A stretch of DNA of 64,000 nt from CAYSYM01 sp964435115 (GCA_964435115.1 CAYSYM010000006.1:1-64000); one strand, 5' to 3'. Positions 50,367-60,131 are shown, numbered from the stretch's first letter. Numbers and translations are program-made. Notes: generated by a model not told the origin, from the letters alone.

Positions 50367-51665
50367 GTGCCAGCTCACAGCGCTGCCGGGGCAGCCGAAA
50401 GCGCGCGGCGCATGACGTCACTCCCTGGCCTGAGCGTCGATCCGGCCTCGATGGAGCGCTACGTCGAAACGCTGGGTGCCATCGGCCAGCAGCCGGAGGG
50501 CGGGATCGTGCGCCCGGTGTATGGGCCGGCCTGGGTGGAAGCCCGGCGCCAGCTCGCCCGGTGGATGCAGGAGGCCGGGCTTGCAGTGCGCGAGGACGCG
50601 GTGGGCAACCTGTTCGGCCGGCTGCGAGGCGCCGACGACCAGCGCACCATCCTAGCCGGCTCGCACGTCGATACGGTGCGGTTCGGCGGGAAGTTCGACG
50701 GTGCCTACGGCGTGCTGGCGGCGCTCGCGGCGCTGCGCACGCTGCACGAGGTCGCCGGACGCCCGCGCCGTTCGCTCGAGGTAGTGGCGCTGTGCGAGGA
50801 GGAGGGCAGCCGCTTCCACGCCAACTTCTGGGGCACACGCGGCATCCTGGGGCTCATTCAGCCCGAGGAGCTAGAGCGGCTGCGTGATGATGACGGGACG
50901 ACCATTGGCGAGGCGATGCAGGCCGTGGGACTCCCGCCGGACCGCTTCGGGGAGGCCGCCCGCGACGACCTGGACGCCTTCGTCGAGCTGCACATCGAGC
51001 AGGGGCGCATCCTGTACGACGAGCGGGTGGAGGTTGGCATTGTGGAGTCGATCACCGGGATCGTCCAGCAGCTCGTGGTCGTGGAGGGGCGGACGGATCA
51101 CGCCGGCACGACGCCGATGGACCTGCGCCGGGACGCCTTCCAGGGTGCGGCCGAGATGGCGCGGGAGATGACGCGCCTGGTCGAGCGTGCGGGGCGGCCG
51201 GCGGTGGTGACCACGGGCAGGTGGGACGTCCAGCCCGGCGCCTGGAACATCGTGCCCGGCTTGGTGTGCTTCTCGATTGACCTGCGCCATCCGGATGAGA
51301 CGACCAAGCAGCGGCTGGTCGCAGCCGCCGGCGAGCGCTGCCGGGCGATCGCGGCCGCGCGCGGGCTGGGGGTCCGGATCGAGACAGTGCAGGACGTGCA
51401 GCCCAGAGCGATGGCCCCGGGGCTGCGTGAGGCGCTGCGGGCGGCCGCGGAGGCGCGCGGCTACCGCTGGCGACTCATGGTGAGCGGCGCGGGCCACGAC
51501 AGCCAGGTGATGGCGCAGCGCGTGCCCACCGCGATGCTGTTCGTCCCCAGCGTGGACGGACGCTCGCACAGCGCCGCCGAGTACACCTCGCCCGAGGACG
51601 CCGCCCGCGGCGCGACGGTCCTGGCCACCGCCCTGTACCGCCTGGCGTACGCCGACGACCGGTAG
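50367..51665 (+). CDS. M20-family amidohydrolase (N-carbamoyl-L-amino acid / allantoate type)
   Basis: A 432-residue binuclear zinc hydrolase of the allantoate amidohydrolase / N-carbamoyl-L-amino-acid hydrolase / beta-ureidopropionase group. Metal ligands appear as His100 (AGSHVDTV), Asp111 (GGKFDGAYG), the Glu pair in ALCEEEGSRF and a late His in GRSHSAAEYTS. The dimerisation block GRTDHAGTTPMDLRRDAF is typical. It splits a carbamoyl or ureido group in purine, pyrimidine or hydantoin breakdown. The start is GTG 50367 after GGAGGAGCAG; an ATG at 50412 is possible. No pathway partners are adjacent. Confidence 0.9.
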   Translation: MPAHSAAGAAESARRMTSLPGLSVDPASMERYVETLGAIGQQPEGGIVRPVYGPAWVEARRQLARWMQEAGLAVREDAVGNLFGRLRGADDQRTILAGSHVDTVRFGGKFDGAYGVLAALAALRTLHEVAGRPRRSLEVVALCEEEGSRFHANFWGTRGILGLIQPEELERLRDDDGTTIGEAMQAVGLPPDRFGEAARDDLDAFVELHIEQGRILYDERVEVGIVESITGIVQQLVVVEGRTDHAGTTPMDLRRDAFQGAAEMAREMTRLVERAGRPAVVTTGRWDVQPGAWNIVPGLVCFSIDLRHPDETTKQRLVAAAGERCRAIAAARGLGVRIETVQDVQPRAMAPGLREALRAAAEARGYRWRLMVSGAGHDSQVMAQRVPTAMLFVPSVDGRSHSAAEYTSPEDAARGATVLATALYRLAYADDR

Positions 51666-51746
51666 CGGCTGCTGTGGGGTGGAGGGTGTGGGGTGTGGGG
51701 TGTTGGGTGGGGCCCGCGCGGTGAGCATCGCGCCGGAGTGGGCGCG

Positions 51747-53231
51747 TCAGCGCGGCGCGGCGAGGTGAGGCCGGCCGAACGCAGGCTCCAGCCCGAGGTC
51801 GCCGAGCTGAGCCGAGAGCCAGTCGCGGGCGGTCCACCGCTCGACGTGGCCCCTGAAGCGGTGCAGCCGCTGGGCGCGCTCAGCGCACGGCATCGCCAGG
51901 GCCTCGGCCATCGCCTGGGCGGTCGCCTCCACGTCCAGGGGCGAGACCTGGATGGCCGAGTCGCCGGCCTCCCCCACCACCCCCGCGGTCTCGGAGAGAA
52001 TCAGCACGCCCGGCCGCTCCGAGACGACCGCCCACTCCTTGGCCACCAGGTTCATGCCGTCCTCCAGCGAGTTGGCGAGTAGCGCGTCACACAGCGCCAT
52101 GGCGGCCAGCGCCTGGTCGCGGTCGTTGGTGTAGAAGATGGTGATCGGGGGTCTGCCGCAGGGCTCGGCGAAGCGCGCGTTGACCTCGTCGACGACGCGG
52201 TACACCGAGTCGCGGTAGGCCCGGTAGACGCCGAGGTCCGTGCGCGAGGGAACGAGGAACGCCAGGAACCGTACCCGGCCGCGCAGCTCCGGGCGGAGCT
52301 CGAGCAGCCGGCCGAACGCGAGGAAGCCCACGAGCTGGTTCTTGCTTGGATCCAGGCGGTCCACCCGGATCACGTTCTGCTCGGCCAGGTGCTGCGCCAG
52401 CCGCTCGCGCGCGGCGGTCACCGCCGCCGACCGCATGGCCCGCCGCAGCCCTCCGGGATCCACGCTCGCCGCGTAGGTCCGCACCCGCACGGTCCGTCCG
52501 TCGGGCGAGGCGACGGTTAGCCGCTCCGCGTCAACCTCTGCGTGGAGGAAGGTGGCGCAGCAGCCGAGGAAGGCACGGACGTCGTCAGGCGTCTGCAGCC
52601 CCACCACGTCTGACCCGAGCAGCCCGCGGAGGATCGCCTCGCGCCACGCCCGTGGGAGGAGCTGGAGCCACGAGCTCTCGGGGAACGGGATGTGGGTGAA
52701 GTGCAGGATCGGCGTGCTGGGGAAGAGCTGCCGCAGGAACGCCGGCAGAGGGTAGAGGTGGTAGTCCTGCACGAGGAAGGCGCGCGGGTCCTCGCACGCC
52801 TGCGCCAGGAACGCCGCCAGACGCCGGTTAGCGGCGAGGTAGCCCTCGGTCCAGGCGCGGTGGCGGCGGACGTCGACGTGCTCGTAGCCACCGGGCCCGA
52901 TCACGTGGTGCTGGAGCATCCACAGCACCTCGTTGCTCACCATGCCGTAGTACGCGTGGTACATGGCGGCCGGCAGCGGCACGGGCACGACGTGCAGGCG
53001 CGGATCGGTCTGGTCGGCCGCGGTGGTGAACAGGCCGTGGCGGGCTTCCTCGGCGTCGGGCGGCTCGGAGACGCAGCAGAACCAGGCCACGTTCTCCTGG
53101 CGGGCCAGCGGCGTGAGCAGGCTGACCACCCCGCCCGTGGCGCCGCGGGTCACCCAGCGCCCGTCCTGCCACACGAAGTCGTTGGGGCCGCGGTTGGCCA
53201 CGATGATGATGGGCGACTGGAAGCGAGGCAC
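51747..53231 (-). CDS. otsA: GT20 glycosyltransferase (trehalose-6-phosphate synthase family)
   Basis: This 494-residue GT20 enzyme has the N-terminal VANRGPNDF and GATGGVVSLL, the block VQDYHLYPLPAFLR, HFTHIPFPESSWL and the donor-site ANSLEDGMNLVAKEW. The usual RLDYSKG motif is RVDRLDPSKN, a form shared with divergent GT20 members such as validoxylamine-phosphate synthases. Synthesis of trehalose 6-phosphate from UDP-glucose and glucose 6-phosphate is the default guess, but acceptor specificity is uncertain. No phosphatase (otsB) is adjacent. The start is GTG 53231, with TACTAT eight bases upstream. Confidence 0.8.
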   Translation of the reverse strand: MPRFQSPIIIVANRGPNDFVWQDGRWVTRGATGGVVSLLTPLARQENVAWFCCVSEPPDAEEARHGLFTTAADQTDPRLHVVPVPLPAAMYHAYYGMVSNEVLWMLQHHVIGPGGYEHVDVRRHRAWTEGYLAANRRLAAFLAQACEDPRAFLVQDYHLYPLPAFLRQLFPSTPILHFTHIPFPESSWLQLLPRAWREAILRGLLGSDVVGLQTPDDVRAFLGCCATFLHAEVDAERLTVASPDGRTVRVRTYAASVDPGGLRRAMRSAAVTAARERLAQHLAEQNVIRVDRLDPSKNQLVGFLAFGRLLELRPELRGRVRFLAFLVPSRTDLGVYRAYRDSVYRVVDEVNARFAEPCGRPPITIFYTNDRDQALAAMALCDALLANSLEDGMNLVAKEWAVVSERPGVLILSETAGVVGEAGDSAIQVSPLDVEATAQAMAEALAMPCAERAQRLHRFRGHVERWTARDWLSAQLGDLGLEPAFGRPHLAAPR

Positions 53232-53282
53232 CGCGTTTCATAGTAGGGGGTTGCCGCCACGCGCGTAGAATCAGGCGCGCCC

Positions 53283-53540
53283 ATGCTGCTCTACATTGCC
53301 CTCTACGTCGTCGGCATCCTGGTCGGCCTGGGCGCCAGCATGGCGTTCGATGTGCAGCTCCGCCGCCCCGGGAGCAGGCAGGCGGTTGGCCTGGTCATCT
53401 TCGCCTTCCTGCTGTGGGGCGCCCTGTCCATCACGAACACCCCGTTCACGGACGTGCTGCTTCCGTTCGTCTGGGCCGGGACGGGCCTGCTGACCGGCCT
53501 GGGCAGCCGCACGACGGAAGCCGTCGCGCACGATGGCTAA
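53283..53540 (+). CDS. Small three-helix membrane protein of unknown function
   Basis: An 85-residue hydrophobic protein with about three membrane segments (near 3-22, 35-50 and 60-75). It overlaps the following sensor kinase gene by eight bases, so the two are translationally coupled. That kinase has no membrane segments of its own, so this protein might anchor or tune it; there is no direct evidence. TAGAAT 11 bases before the ATG may be the -10. Confidence 0.65.
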   Translation: MLLYIALYVVGILVGLGASMAFDVQLRRPGSRQAVGLVIFAFLLWGALSITNTPFTDVLLPFVWAGTGLLTGLGSRTTEAVAHDG

Positions 53541-55050
53541 GCGCCACGACGAACGGACGGCGACCTCGGCCCGGACGCGCGGGGCGTTCGACGCGTTCGA
53601 CGCCTGCGCCGGCCTCCCCGAGGAGGACCAGGCGGTGCTCCAGCGTGTCGCGGGCCACCTCGGGCTGCTGGCCGATCTCACGCACGCCGACGTGGCGCTC
53701 TTTGCGCGCGCCGAGGACAGGGCCTGCCTCGTGGCGCAGGCGCAGCCCGTGCCGGTGCCCAGCCTGTACGCGCACCCGCTCCAGCGCGGCGCCTTCGCGC
53801 GGGAGCAGGCGCCGGGGGTCTACCGCATCCTCTTCGACGGCCACGGCCGCCACCACGTGAACGGGACCGTCATTCGGGGCGCCCCGGTGCTGCAAGAGGT
53901 GTTCCCGGTTCGAAACGCTCGCGGCGAGATCATCGGCGCCCTGCGTACCGAGATGCTCATGATCGAGCACGAGCGGCAGCGGAAGCGGCACGCGACCTTC
54001 CGCCGCGCCGTCGCCCGCGCCCGCGACCTGATCGCCGCCGGGCGGATGCAGGGTGGCGAGAAGCTCGGCCGGCTCGGCGTCCACGACGGCGTCATGGTCA
54101 TCGACGCCGCGGGACGCATCGAGTACGTGAGCGCTCCGGCCGAGCACCTGTACCGCCGGCTGGGCTACGCCGATAACCTCGTCAAGACGCAGCTCCAGGA
54201 GTTGGAAACGAACGAGTACATCTGCTTCAAGGCGATGGAGAAGGGGGTGTGCCTGGAGCAGCGCGTGCAGGAGCAGGACCTGGTGTGGATCAAGCGGGTG
54301 ATCCCGCTGCCGCCCGCGGAGGGCGAGGGCTGGGGCGGCTGGCTGGCCGGCCGTCTCGCCGGGCCGGCCGGGGCCATCGTCGCCATCGAGGACGTCACCG
54401 ACGAGCTGCGCAAGGAGCAGGAGCTGAAGATCAAGGCGGCGATGATCCAGGAGATCCACCACCGGGTGAAGAACAACCTGCAGACCATCGCCGCCCTGCT
54501 GCGTTTGCAGGCCCGGCGCACGGGCGACCCGCGGGTCGCCGACCAGCTCCACGAAACCATCGGCCGCATCATCTCGATCGCTGTGGTGCACGAGTTCCTC
54601 AGCCACGAGGAGACGAGCGCCATCAACATCCACGAGGTGAGCAACCGCATCCTGGCGGAGGTCCGGACCGGCGTGCTGGACCCGACGCGGCCGATCGCGC
54701 TGAGCGTGGAGGGCTCGCGCGGCTTCACGCTGCCGGCGCAGCAGGCCACCTCGTGCGCGCTGATCATCAACGAGCTGGTCCAGAACGCCGTCGAGCACGC
54801 CTTTGGGAACCGTGATCGGGGTAAGATCGTCGTGCGCCTGGCCGAGCGCGGCGATAGCCTCTGCGTCGAGATCGAAGACGACGGGCAGGGGCTGCCGCCC
54901 GGGTTCGATCCCGAGGTGCAGGGTGGACTGGGCCTGCAGATCGTCCGCACACTGGTGCGGGAGGACCTGAAGGGCGAGTTCGAGTTGCGGAACGGGGCCG
55001 GCGTGAAGGCCCTGGTGTCGTTCCCCCGGTGGGTGGCCAAGGCGGAGTGA
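53533..55050 (+). CDS. pdtaS: Cytoplasmic sensor histidine kinase, PdtaS type (HisKA_2)
   Basis: A 505-residue kinase with the architecture of mycobacterial PdtaS: an N-terminal GAF-like histidine-kinase-N domain (about 20-150), a PAS domain (about 180-295), HisKA_2 with EIHHRVKNNLQTIAALLRLQ and a HATPase with NELVQNAVEHAFG and DDGQGLPPGF. It lacks membrane segments. The next gene, an ANTAR-domain regulator, is the expected partner. In mycobacteria this pair controls gene expression at the RNA level; the signal here is unknown. Confidence 0.9.
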   Translation: MAKRHDERTATSARTRGAFDAFDACAGLPEEDQAVLQRVAGHLGLLADLTHADVALFARAEDRACLVAQAQPVPVPSLYAHPLQRGAFAREQAPGVYRILFDGHGRHHVNGTVIRGAPVLQEVFPVRNARGEIIGALRTEMLMIEHERQRKRHATFRRAVARARDLIAAGRMQGGEKLGRLGVHDGVMVIDAAGRIEYVSAPAEHLYRRLGYADNLVKTQLQELETNEYICFKAMEKGVCLEQRVQEQDLVWIKRVIPLPPAEGEGWGGWLAGRLAGPAGAIVAIEDVTDELRKEQELKIKAAMIQEIHHRVKNNLQTIAALLRLQARRTGDPRVADQLHETIGRIISIAVVHEFLSHEETSAINIHEVSNRILAEVRTGVLDPTRPIALSVEGSRGFTLPAQQATSCALIINELVQNAVEHAFGNRDRGKIVVRLAERGDSLCVEIEDDGQGLPPGFDPEVQGGLGLQIVRTLVREDLKGEFELRNGAGVKALVSFPRWVAKAE

Positions 55051-55060
55051 GCAGGAGCGA

Positions 55061-55660
55061 GTGTCCGAGCGGGTGAAAGCAACGCGGATCCTGGTGGCAG
55101 AGGACGAGGTGATCTCGCGCATGGACCTGCGCGAGATGCTCTCCAACCTGGGGTACGAGGTCGTCGGCGAGGCCGGCGATGGTGTCACGGCGGTGAACCG
55201 GGCGCGTGAGCTGCGCCCGGACCTCGTGGTGATGGACATCAAGATGCCGGAGCTGGACGGCATCGCGGCGGCCCAGGCGCTCGGCGAGGAGCACGTGGCG
55301 CCGGTCCTCCTGCTGACCGCCTACTCGGACCGGGACTTCGTCGACCGGGCGGCGGACGCCGGGGTGATGGGTTACCTGGTCAAACCGTTCGCTGAAGCGG
55401 AGCTGAAGCCAGCTATCGAGGTCGCGCTGGCGCGCTGGCGCGAGATACGCCACCTGGAGCAGGACCTGGCCCAGACGAAGGAGACGCTCGAGACACGGAA
55501 GCTCGTCGAACGGGCCAAGGGCGTCCTGATGGACACGCAGGCCCTGAAGGAGGCGGACGCCTTCCGACGGATCCAGCGCCTGAGCATGAACTCCCGTAAG
55601 AGCATGCGTGAGGTGGCCGAGGCGATCCTGCTGGCGCACGAAGCCGGGCGCGAGCTGTGA
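55061..55660 (+). CDS. pdtaR: ANTAR-domain response regulator (PdtaR type)
   Basis: This 199-residue regulator has a receiver domain (phospho-acceptor Asp in [13 protein letters not shown], Lys in YLVKPF) and a C-terminal ANTAR helical domain ([34 protein letters not shown]). ANTAR proteins bind two-hairpin RNA motifs and prevent transcription termination. The start is GTG 55061, 10 bases after the kinase stop. No dual-hexaloop target was recognised in the window, so its targets are elsewhere or too divergent to see by eye. Confidence 0.92.
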   Translation: MSERVKATRILVAEDEVISRMDLREMLSNLGYEVVGEAGDGVTAVNRARELRPDLVVMDIKMPELDGIAAAQALGEEHVAPVLLLTAYSDRDFVDRAADAGVMGYLVKPFAEAELKPAIEVALARWREIRHLEQDLAQTKETLETRKLVERAKGVLMDTQALKEADAFRRIQRLSMNSRKSMREVAEAILLAHEAGREL

Positions 55661-55754
55661 GCTGCGGGACCGTTCCCTGACACCGGGGCAGGCTGGGGTG
55701 AGGGCCGGCGTTCCGCTAAGCGCTCCGCGCTCACGGAGCCCGAGTGTCGCGCAC

Positions 55755-56396
55755 GTGGGCCGCGACGTCGGGGAATCCGGTGGCCATAGGCCTGCTCGTC
55801 TGGATCGAGCGTTCTACACACGGCCGACGCTCGAGGTCGCTCGCGACCTGCTCGGGAAGGTGCTCGTGCACGTGGTGGATGGGGCGCGGCGGGCCGGGCG
55901 CATCGTCGAGACCGAGGCGTACGTGGGTCCGCTCGACGCGGCTTCGCACGCGCGCAGTGGCCCGTCCGGCCGCGCCAGCCTCATGTTTGGACAAGCAGGC
56001 CGCGCCTACGTCTACCTCGTCTACGGGCTGCACTGGTGCTTCAACGCCGTGACCGAAGCCGAGGGCACTCCAGGCGCGGTGCTCGTACGGGCGGTCGAGC
56101 CCGCCGAAGCCGCGGCCGGCGAGCGTGCCAGTGGTCCGGCGCTCGTGTGTCGGGCGCTCCGCATCGATCGAAGGTGCAACGGGGTCGACCTGACCGGCGG
56201 CGAGCTGTTCGTCGAGGACGGGGCGCCTGTCTGCGACGCCGAGGTGCGGGTGGGCCCGCGGGTCGGCGTCCACTACGCGGGCGCCTGGGCTGAGCGCCCG
56301 TGGCGCTTCTGGATCGACGGCTCACCCCACGTCTCCAGGCGCACGCCCGGGCGGCCGTTCCACCGCGCGGCGCTGAGCGGTGCCGACGCTGGCTGA
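55755..56396 (+). CDS. mpg: 3-methyladenine DNA glycosylase (Mpg/AAG family)
   Basis: A 213-residue glycosylase that removes alkylated purines. Family blocks are [37 protein letters not shown] (with the catalytic Glu), [17 protein letters not shown] and [10 protein letters not shown]. The frame is open upstream, but the similarity starts near [12 protein letters not shown] 55755 gives the usual length. It follows pdtaR on the same strand after about 95 bases. Confidence 0.9.
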   Translation: MGRDVGESGGHRPARLDRAFYTRPTLEVARDLLGKVLVHVVDGARRAGRIVETEAYVGPLDAASHARSGPSGRASLMFGQAGRAYVYLVYGLHWCFNAVTEAEGTPGAVLVRAVEPAEAAAGERASGPALVCRALRIDRRCNGVDLTGGELFVEDGAPVCDAEVRVGPRVGVHYAGAWAERPWRFWIDGSPHVSRRTPGRPFHRAALSGADAG

Positions 56397-56492
56397 GCCC
56401 GTGGTAGGATGGTCCCCAGAGGTCGACGGCGATCCTCGCGATGAATGGTTTCACTCCCTGATGGCAACGGCGCCAGACAAACGGGGGTACGT

Positions 56493-57701
56493 ATGTCTGT
56501 ACACGTTCGCAACGCCCGCGGCACGGCACCGGCGGCCCGCGGGCGTCCGACTAATGGGCGGGCTCAGCCCGTCGGCGCCAGCTCGGCACGCGCTGAGGCG
56601 GGCGGGGCGCCCGTGCTGAGCCCCCTTGAGCGGGAGCGCGCAGCGCTCGGGGGCGAGCAGCCGGGCCCGCTCACGGAGCACGAGGCGCTGGGGATCGGCG
56701 CCGACCGGCTGCGGGAGATGTTCGAGGTCATGCTCCTCGCGCGCGCGGTCGACGAGCGCCAGTGGATTCTGAACCGGAGTGGACGGCAGGCGTTCCACAT
56801 CTCGTGCCAGGGCCACGAAGGATCGGGCGTCGGCAGCGCGTTCGCGTTACGGCGTGGCACCGACGTCATGGTCCCCTACTACCGCAGCCTGGCCGCGGCG
56901 CTGGCGTTCGGGATGACCGCTCGCGACACCCTGCTGGCAGGCCTGGCGCGGGCTGAGGACCCGGCCTGCGGCGGGCGCCAGATGCCGGCCCACTTCGGCC
57001 ACGCTCGCCTGAAGATCCTGACCAGCGGTAGCCCGGTCGCCACGCAGATCCCGCACGCCGTAGGCGCGGCGCTCGCCAGCAAGATCCGTGGCGACGGCGC
57101 CGTGGCGATCACCTACTTCGGCGAGGGCGCCTCGTCCAAGGGTGACTTCCACGAGGGCCTCAATTTCGCGGCGATCCACCGGCTGCCGGTGATCTTCGTC
57201 TGCGAGAACAACCACTACGCGATCAGCGTGCCACAGTCCAAGCAGATGGCGGTGGCGAGCGTGGCGCTTCGGGGCCAGGGGTACGGCATGCCCGGGGTGG
57301 CGGTGGACGGCACGGATGCGCTGGCGGTGTACCGAGCTGTGAAAGAGGCCGCGGAGCGCGCGCGGGCGGGCCAAGGGCCGACGCTGGTCGAGTCGAACGT
57401 GGTCCGGCTGACGCCTCACTCGTCGGACGACGACGACCGCCGCTACCGGCCCGAGAGCGAGCGCGAGGAGGCCCGCCACCGGGACCCGATCGCGCGGTTC
57501 GCGAGCTACCTGCGTGCCGCCGGCGTGCTAGACGACGCGTCCGAGGCCGCGGTGCGAGAGCGCGTCAAGGCCGAGGTGGACGAGGCGCTGGCATACGCGG
57601 AGCGGGCGTTGCCGCCGGCGCCGGAGACCGCGTTCGACCACGTCTACGCGGGTGTGCGCGTGCCAGACGTACGCGCCAGGCTGCGCGCAGGGGGGAGGTA
57701 G
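56493..57701 (+). CDS. bkdA: 2-oxo-acid dehydrogenase E1-alpha subunit (conventional operon)
   Basis: A 402-residue E1-alpha with a poorly conserved N-terminal stretch of about 60 residues. The thiamin-diphosphate motif runs from TYFGEGASSKGDFHEGLNF (GEG in place of GDG) to CENNHYAIS, with the conserved SSDDDDRRYR loop. It starts an operon with E1-beta and a complete E2, so it belongs to an intact branched-chain-type complex. ATG 56493 has GGGGG upstream. The branched-chain assignment is a family guess; pyruvate or acetoin are alternatives. Confidence 0.9.
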   Translation: MSVHVRNARGTAPAARGRPTNGRAQPVGASSARAEAGGAPVLSPLERERAALGGEQPGPLTEHEALGIGADRLREMFEVMLLARAVDERQWILNRSGRQAFHISCQGHEGSGVGSAFALRRGTDVMVPYYRSLAAALAFGMTARDTLLAGLARAEDPACGGRQMPAHFGHARLKILTSGSPVATQIPHAVGAALASKIRGDGAVAITYFGEGASSKGDFHEGLNFAAIHRLPVIFVCENNHYAISVPQSKQMAVASVALRGQGYGMPGVAVDGTDALAVYRAVKEAAERARAGQGPTLVESNVVRLTPHSSDDDDRRYRPESEREEARHRDPIARFASYLRAAGVLDDASEAAVRERVKAEVDEALAYAERALPPAPETAFDHVYAGVRVPDVRARLRAGGR

Positions 57702-57703
57702 CA

Positions 57704-58687
57704 GTGGCGCAGCTCACGCTCGTCGAGGCCGTGCGGACGGCCATGGCGGAAGAGATGGCGGCCGACCCGAGTGTGATCGTGCTGGGAGAGGACGTGGGGG
57801 TGCACGGGGGCGTGTTCCGGGCAACGGACGGCCTGCAGAAGCAGTTTGGCGAGCTGCGCGTGATCGACACGCCGCTGGCCGAGCTCGGCATTGCCGGCGT
57901 GGCCATCGGCGCGGCGATGAACGGTCTGCGTCCGGTCGCGGAGATCCAGTTCGCCGACTACATCCACCCCGCGTACGACCAGATCGTCAACGAGGCGGCC
58001 AAGATCCGCTACCGCTCGAACGGCACGTTCGCGTGCCCGGTGGTGTTCCGCGCCCCGTTTGGCCCGGGCGTGCATGGCGGGCTGTACCACTCGCAGAGCG
58101 TGGAAGCGCTGTTCTTCCACGTGCCCGGCCTGAAGATCGTCGTCCCGAGCACCCCGTACGACGCGAAGGGGCTGCTCAAGTCGTCGATCCGAGACGACGA
58201 CCCGGTGCTCTTCTTCGAGCACAAGAAGATGTACCGGCGCGTGCGGGGGGAGGTGCCGGAGGAGGACTACACGCTGCCGATTGGCAAGGCCGAGGTGAAG
58301 CGACCGGGCGCCGACCTGAGCATCATCACCTACGGGATGGGCGTGCACCTGGCCCTGGAGGCGAGCCAGAGGCTGGCGAGCGAGGACGGGGTCCAGGCGG
58401 AGGTGCTCGACCTGCGGACGCTCGTGCCGCTGGATGCGGAAGCGATCAAGGGCACGGTGGCCAGGACGAGCAAGGTGCTGATCCTCCACGAGGACAACAA
58501 GACCGGAGGGATCGGCGCCGAGGTGGCGGCGCTCATCGCCGAGGAGTGCTTCCAGGAGCTGGACGGGCCGATCGTACGCCTGGCCGCCGCGGATACGCAC
58601 ATCCCCTATGCGCCTGAGCTCGAAGAGGCGGTCCTGCCCAACGTGCAGGACGTCATCCTGGCAGCCCGCCAGCTCGCCAGCTACTGA
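57704..58687 (+). CDS. bkdB: 2-oxo-acid dehydrogenase E1-beta subunit (conventional operon)
   Basis: A 327-residue E1-beta: LGEDVGVHGGVFRATDGL, PVAEIQFADYIHPAYDQI, GVHGGLYHSQSVEA and LHEDNKTGGIGAEVAALI. The length is normal, without any added domain, in contrast to the fused E1-beta at 38141. The GTG start lies two bases after the E1-alpha stop and has GGGGGAGG before it. It is followed by E2 after eight bases. Confidence 0.95.
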   Translation: MAQLTLVEAVRTAMAEEMAADPSVIVLGEDVGVHGGVFRATDGLQKQFGELRVIDTPLAELGIAGVAIGAAMNGLRPVAEIQFADYIHPAYDQIVNEAAKIRYRSNGTFACPVVFRAPFGPGVHGGLYHSQSVEALFFHVPGLKIVVPSTPYDAKGLLKSSIRDDDPVLFFEHKKMYRRVRGEVPEEDYTLPIGKAEVKRPGADLSIITYGMGVHLALEASQRLASEDGVQAEVLDLRTLVPLDAEAIKGTVARTSKVLILHEDNKTGGIGAEVAALIAEECFQELDGPIVRLAAADTHIPYAPELEEAVLPNVQDVILAARQLASY

Positions 58688-58695
58688 GGGGGTTC

Positions 58696-60066
58696 ATGCC
58701 GACCATCGTGAAGCTGCCGCAGCTCGGCGAGTCCGTCGCCGAGGGGACGATTGGCCGCTGGCTGAAGCAACCGGGCGAGCGCGTGGAGCGGGACGAGCCG
58801 CTGGTGGAGGTGTTGACGGACAAGGTGAACGCCGAGGTGCCGAGCCCCGTCTCGGGCGTCCTGCGCGAGATCCTCGCGGCCGAGGGCTCGACGGTCGCGG
58901 TAAAGACCGACATCGCGGTGATCGCCGAGGGGGCGGACGTGGACGCGAGCGTGGCGCCCGTGGCAGGCGCGCCCGCCCCGTCGCCGGCTGCGCCAGCGAG
59001 CGTGGGCGCCTCGGCGCCCACGCCGCCGCCGTTCACGTTCGAGGACGCGCCGGGCGGCGGTCCAACTAGCTCCGCGCGCGCGGCCGAGCAGGGCGCCGGC
59101 GGCGCTCCCCCGGACGGTGGCGCGAAGCGCTTCTACACCCCGGTCGTGCTGCGCCTGGCGCAGGAGCACGGCCTGGACCTGGCCGCCCTCCACGGCACCG
59201 GGCTCGGCGGTCGCGTGACACGCAAGGACGTCGAGCGGGCGCTCGCCGAGCGGACGGCCGCGCCGGTCTCGCCTCGCGCTCCGACGGAAGCCGGGCAGCG
59301 GCCGGGCGCAGGCGCCCCGCTCGTCCTGGGGGCGCCGGAGGCGGAGGCGCCGCGGGCCGCTGCCGCCGCGGGCGCCGACGAGGTGCGCGAGCTCACCCCC
59401 ATGCGCCGGGCGATCGCCCAGCACATGGCCCGCTCACGGGCCGAGATCCCGGATGCCTGGTCGATGGTCGAGGTCGACGTGACCAACCTCGTCCGCTACC
59501 GGGCGTCGGTCCAGGCCGAGTGGCTGCCGCGCGAGGGGTACGAGCTCACCTACCTGCCGTTCTTCGTCAAGGCGGTGCTGGCCGGGCTGCGGGCCGTCCC
59601 CGAGCTGAACGCATCCTGGGAGGGAGACCGCGTCGTCTACCACCGCCAGCACCACCTGGGCATCGCGGTATCCGTGGCGCAGGGGCTGGTGGTACCGGTG
59701 CTGCGCGGCGCCGACCAGCTCAGCGTGGCCGGCATCGCGCGCGGGCTGCGAGAGATCGTGCAGAAGACGCGCGGCGGCAAGCTGACGCCGGACGACCTGG
59801 AGGGCGCCACGTTCACCGTCAATAACCCCGGCTCGCTCGGCTCGATCATGAGCCAGCCGATCATCCCCGTGGGGCAGGCTGGTATCGTGACCATGGAGGC
59901 CATCTCGAAGCGGCCGGTGGTGACGGGCGACGACGCCATCGCCATCCGGAGCATGATGCACTGCTGCCTGAGCTTCGACCACCGCGTCCTCGACGGCGCC
60001 CTGGCCCTCACGTTCCTGCGCACGGTCAAGGACCAGCTTGAGGCCGCCGAGCAGTCAGTCTACTAG
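58696..60066 (+). CDS. bkdC: 2-oxo-acid dehydrogenase E2 (lipoyl acyltransferase), complete
   Basis: This 456-residue E2 has one lipoyl domain (Lys43 in EVLTDKVNAE), an Ala/Pro linker, a subunit-binding domain (TPVVLRLAQEHGLDL, GRVTRKDVERAL) and a catalytic domain (SMVEVDVTNLVRYR, NNPGSLGSIMSQPIIPVGQA). The active-site motif SFDHRVLDG is intact with His429. It therefore forms a normal core, unlike the E2 at 36864. The ribosome site GAGGGGG precedes ATG 58696. E3 is not encoded nearby. Confidence 0.95.
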   Translation: MPTIVKLPQLGESVAEGTIGRWLKQPGERVERDEPLVEVLTDKVNAEVPSPVSGVLREILAAEGSTVAVKTDIAVIAEGADVDASVAPVAGAPAPSPAAPASVGASAPTPPPFTFEDAPGGGPTSSARAAEQGAGGAPPDGGAKRFYTPVVLRLAQEHGLDLAALHGTGLGGRVTRKDVERALAERTAAPVSPRAPTEAGQRPGAGAPLVLGAPEAEAPRAAAAAGADEVRELTPMRRAIAQHMARSRAEIPDAWSMVEVDVTNLVRYRASVQAEWLPREGYELTYLPFFVKAVLAGLRAVPELNASWEGDRVVYHRQHHLGIAVSVAQGLVVPVLRGADQLSVAGIARGLREIVQKTRGGKLTPDDLEGATFTVNNPGSLGSIMSQPIIPVGQAGIVTMEAISKRPVVTGDDAIAIRSMMHCCLSFDHRVLDGALALTFLRTVKDQLEAAEQSVY

Positions 60067-60102
60067 TGGGTCAGTTCCGGCGAGCGCGTGTTGCTGCAAT
60101 TC

Positions 60103-60131
60103 TTGGTCCGGGCGCTGGCGGCTGGTAGCAT
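60103..60131 (+). promoter_or_regulatory. Candidate sigma-70 promoter of pyrG
   Basis: TTGGTC (60103-60108), 17 bases, TAGCAT (60126-60131). Transcription would start near 60138 and give a leader of about 250 bases before pyrG. Confidence 0.45.
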
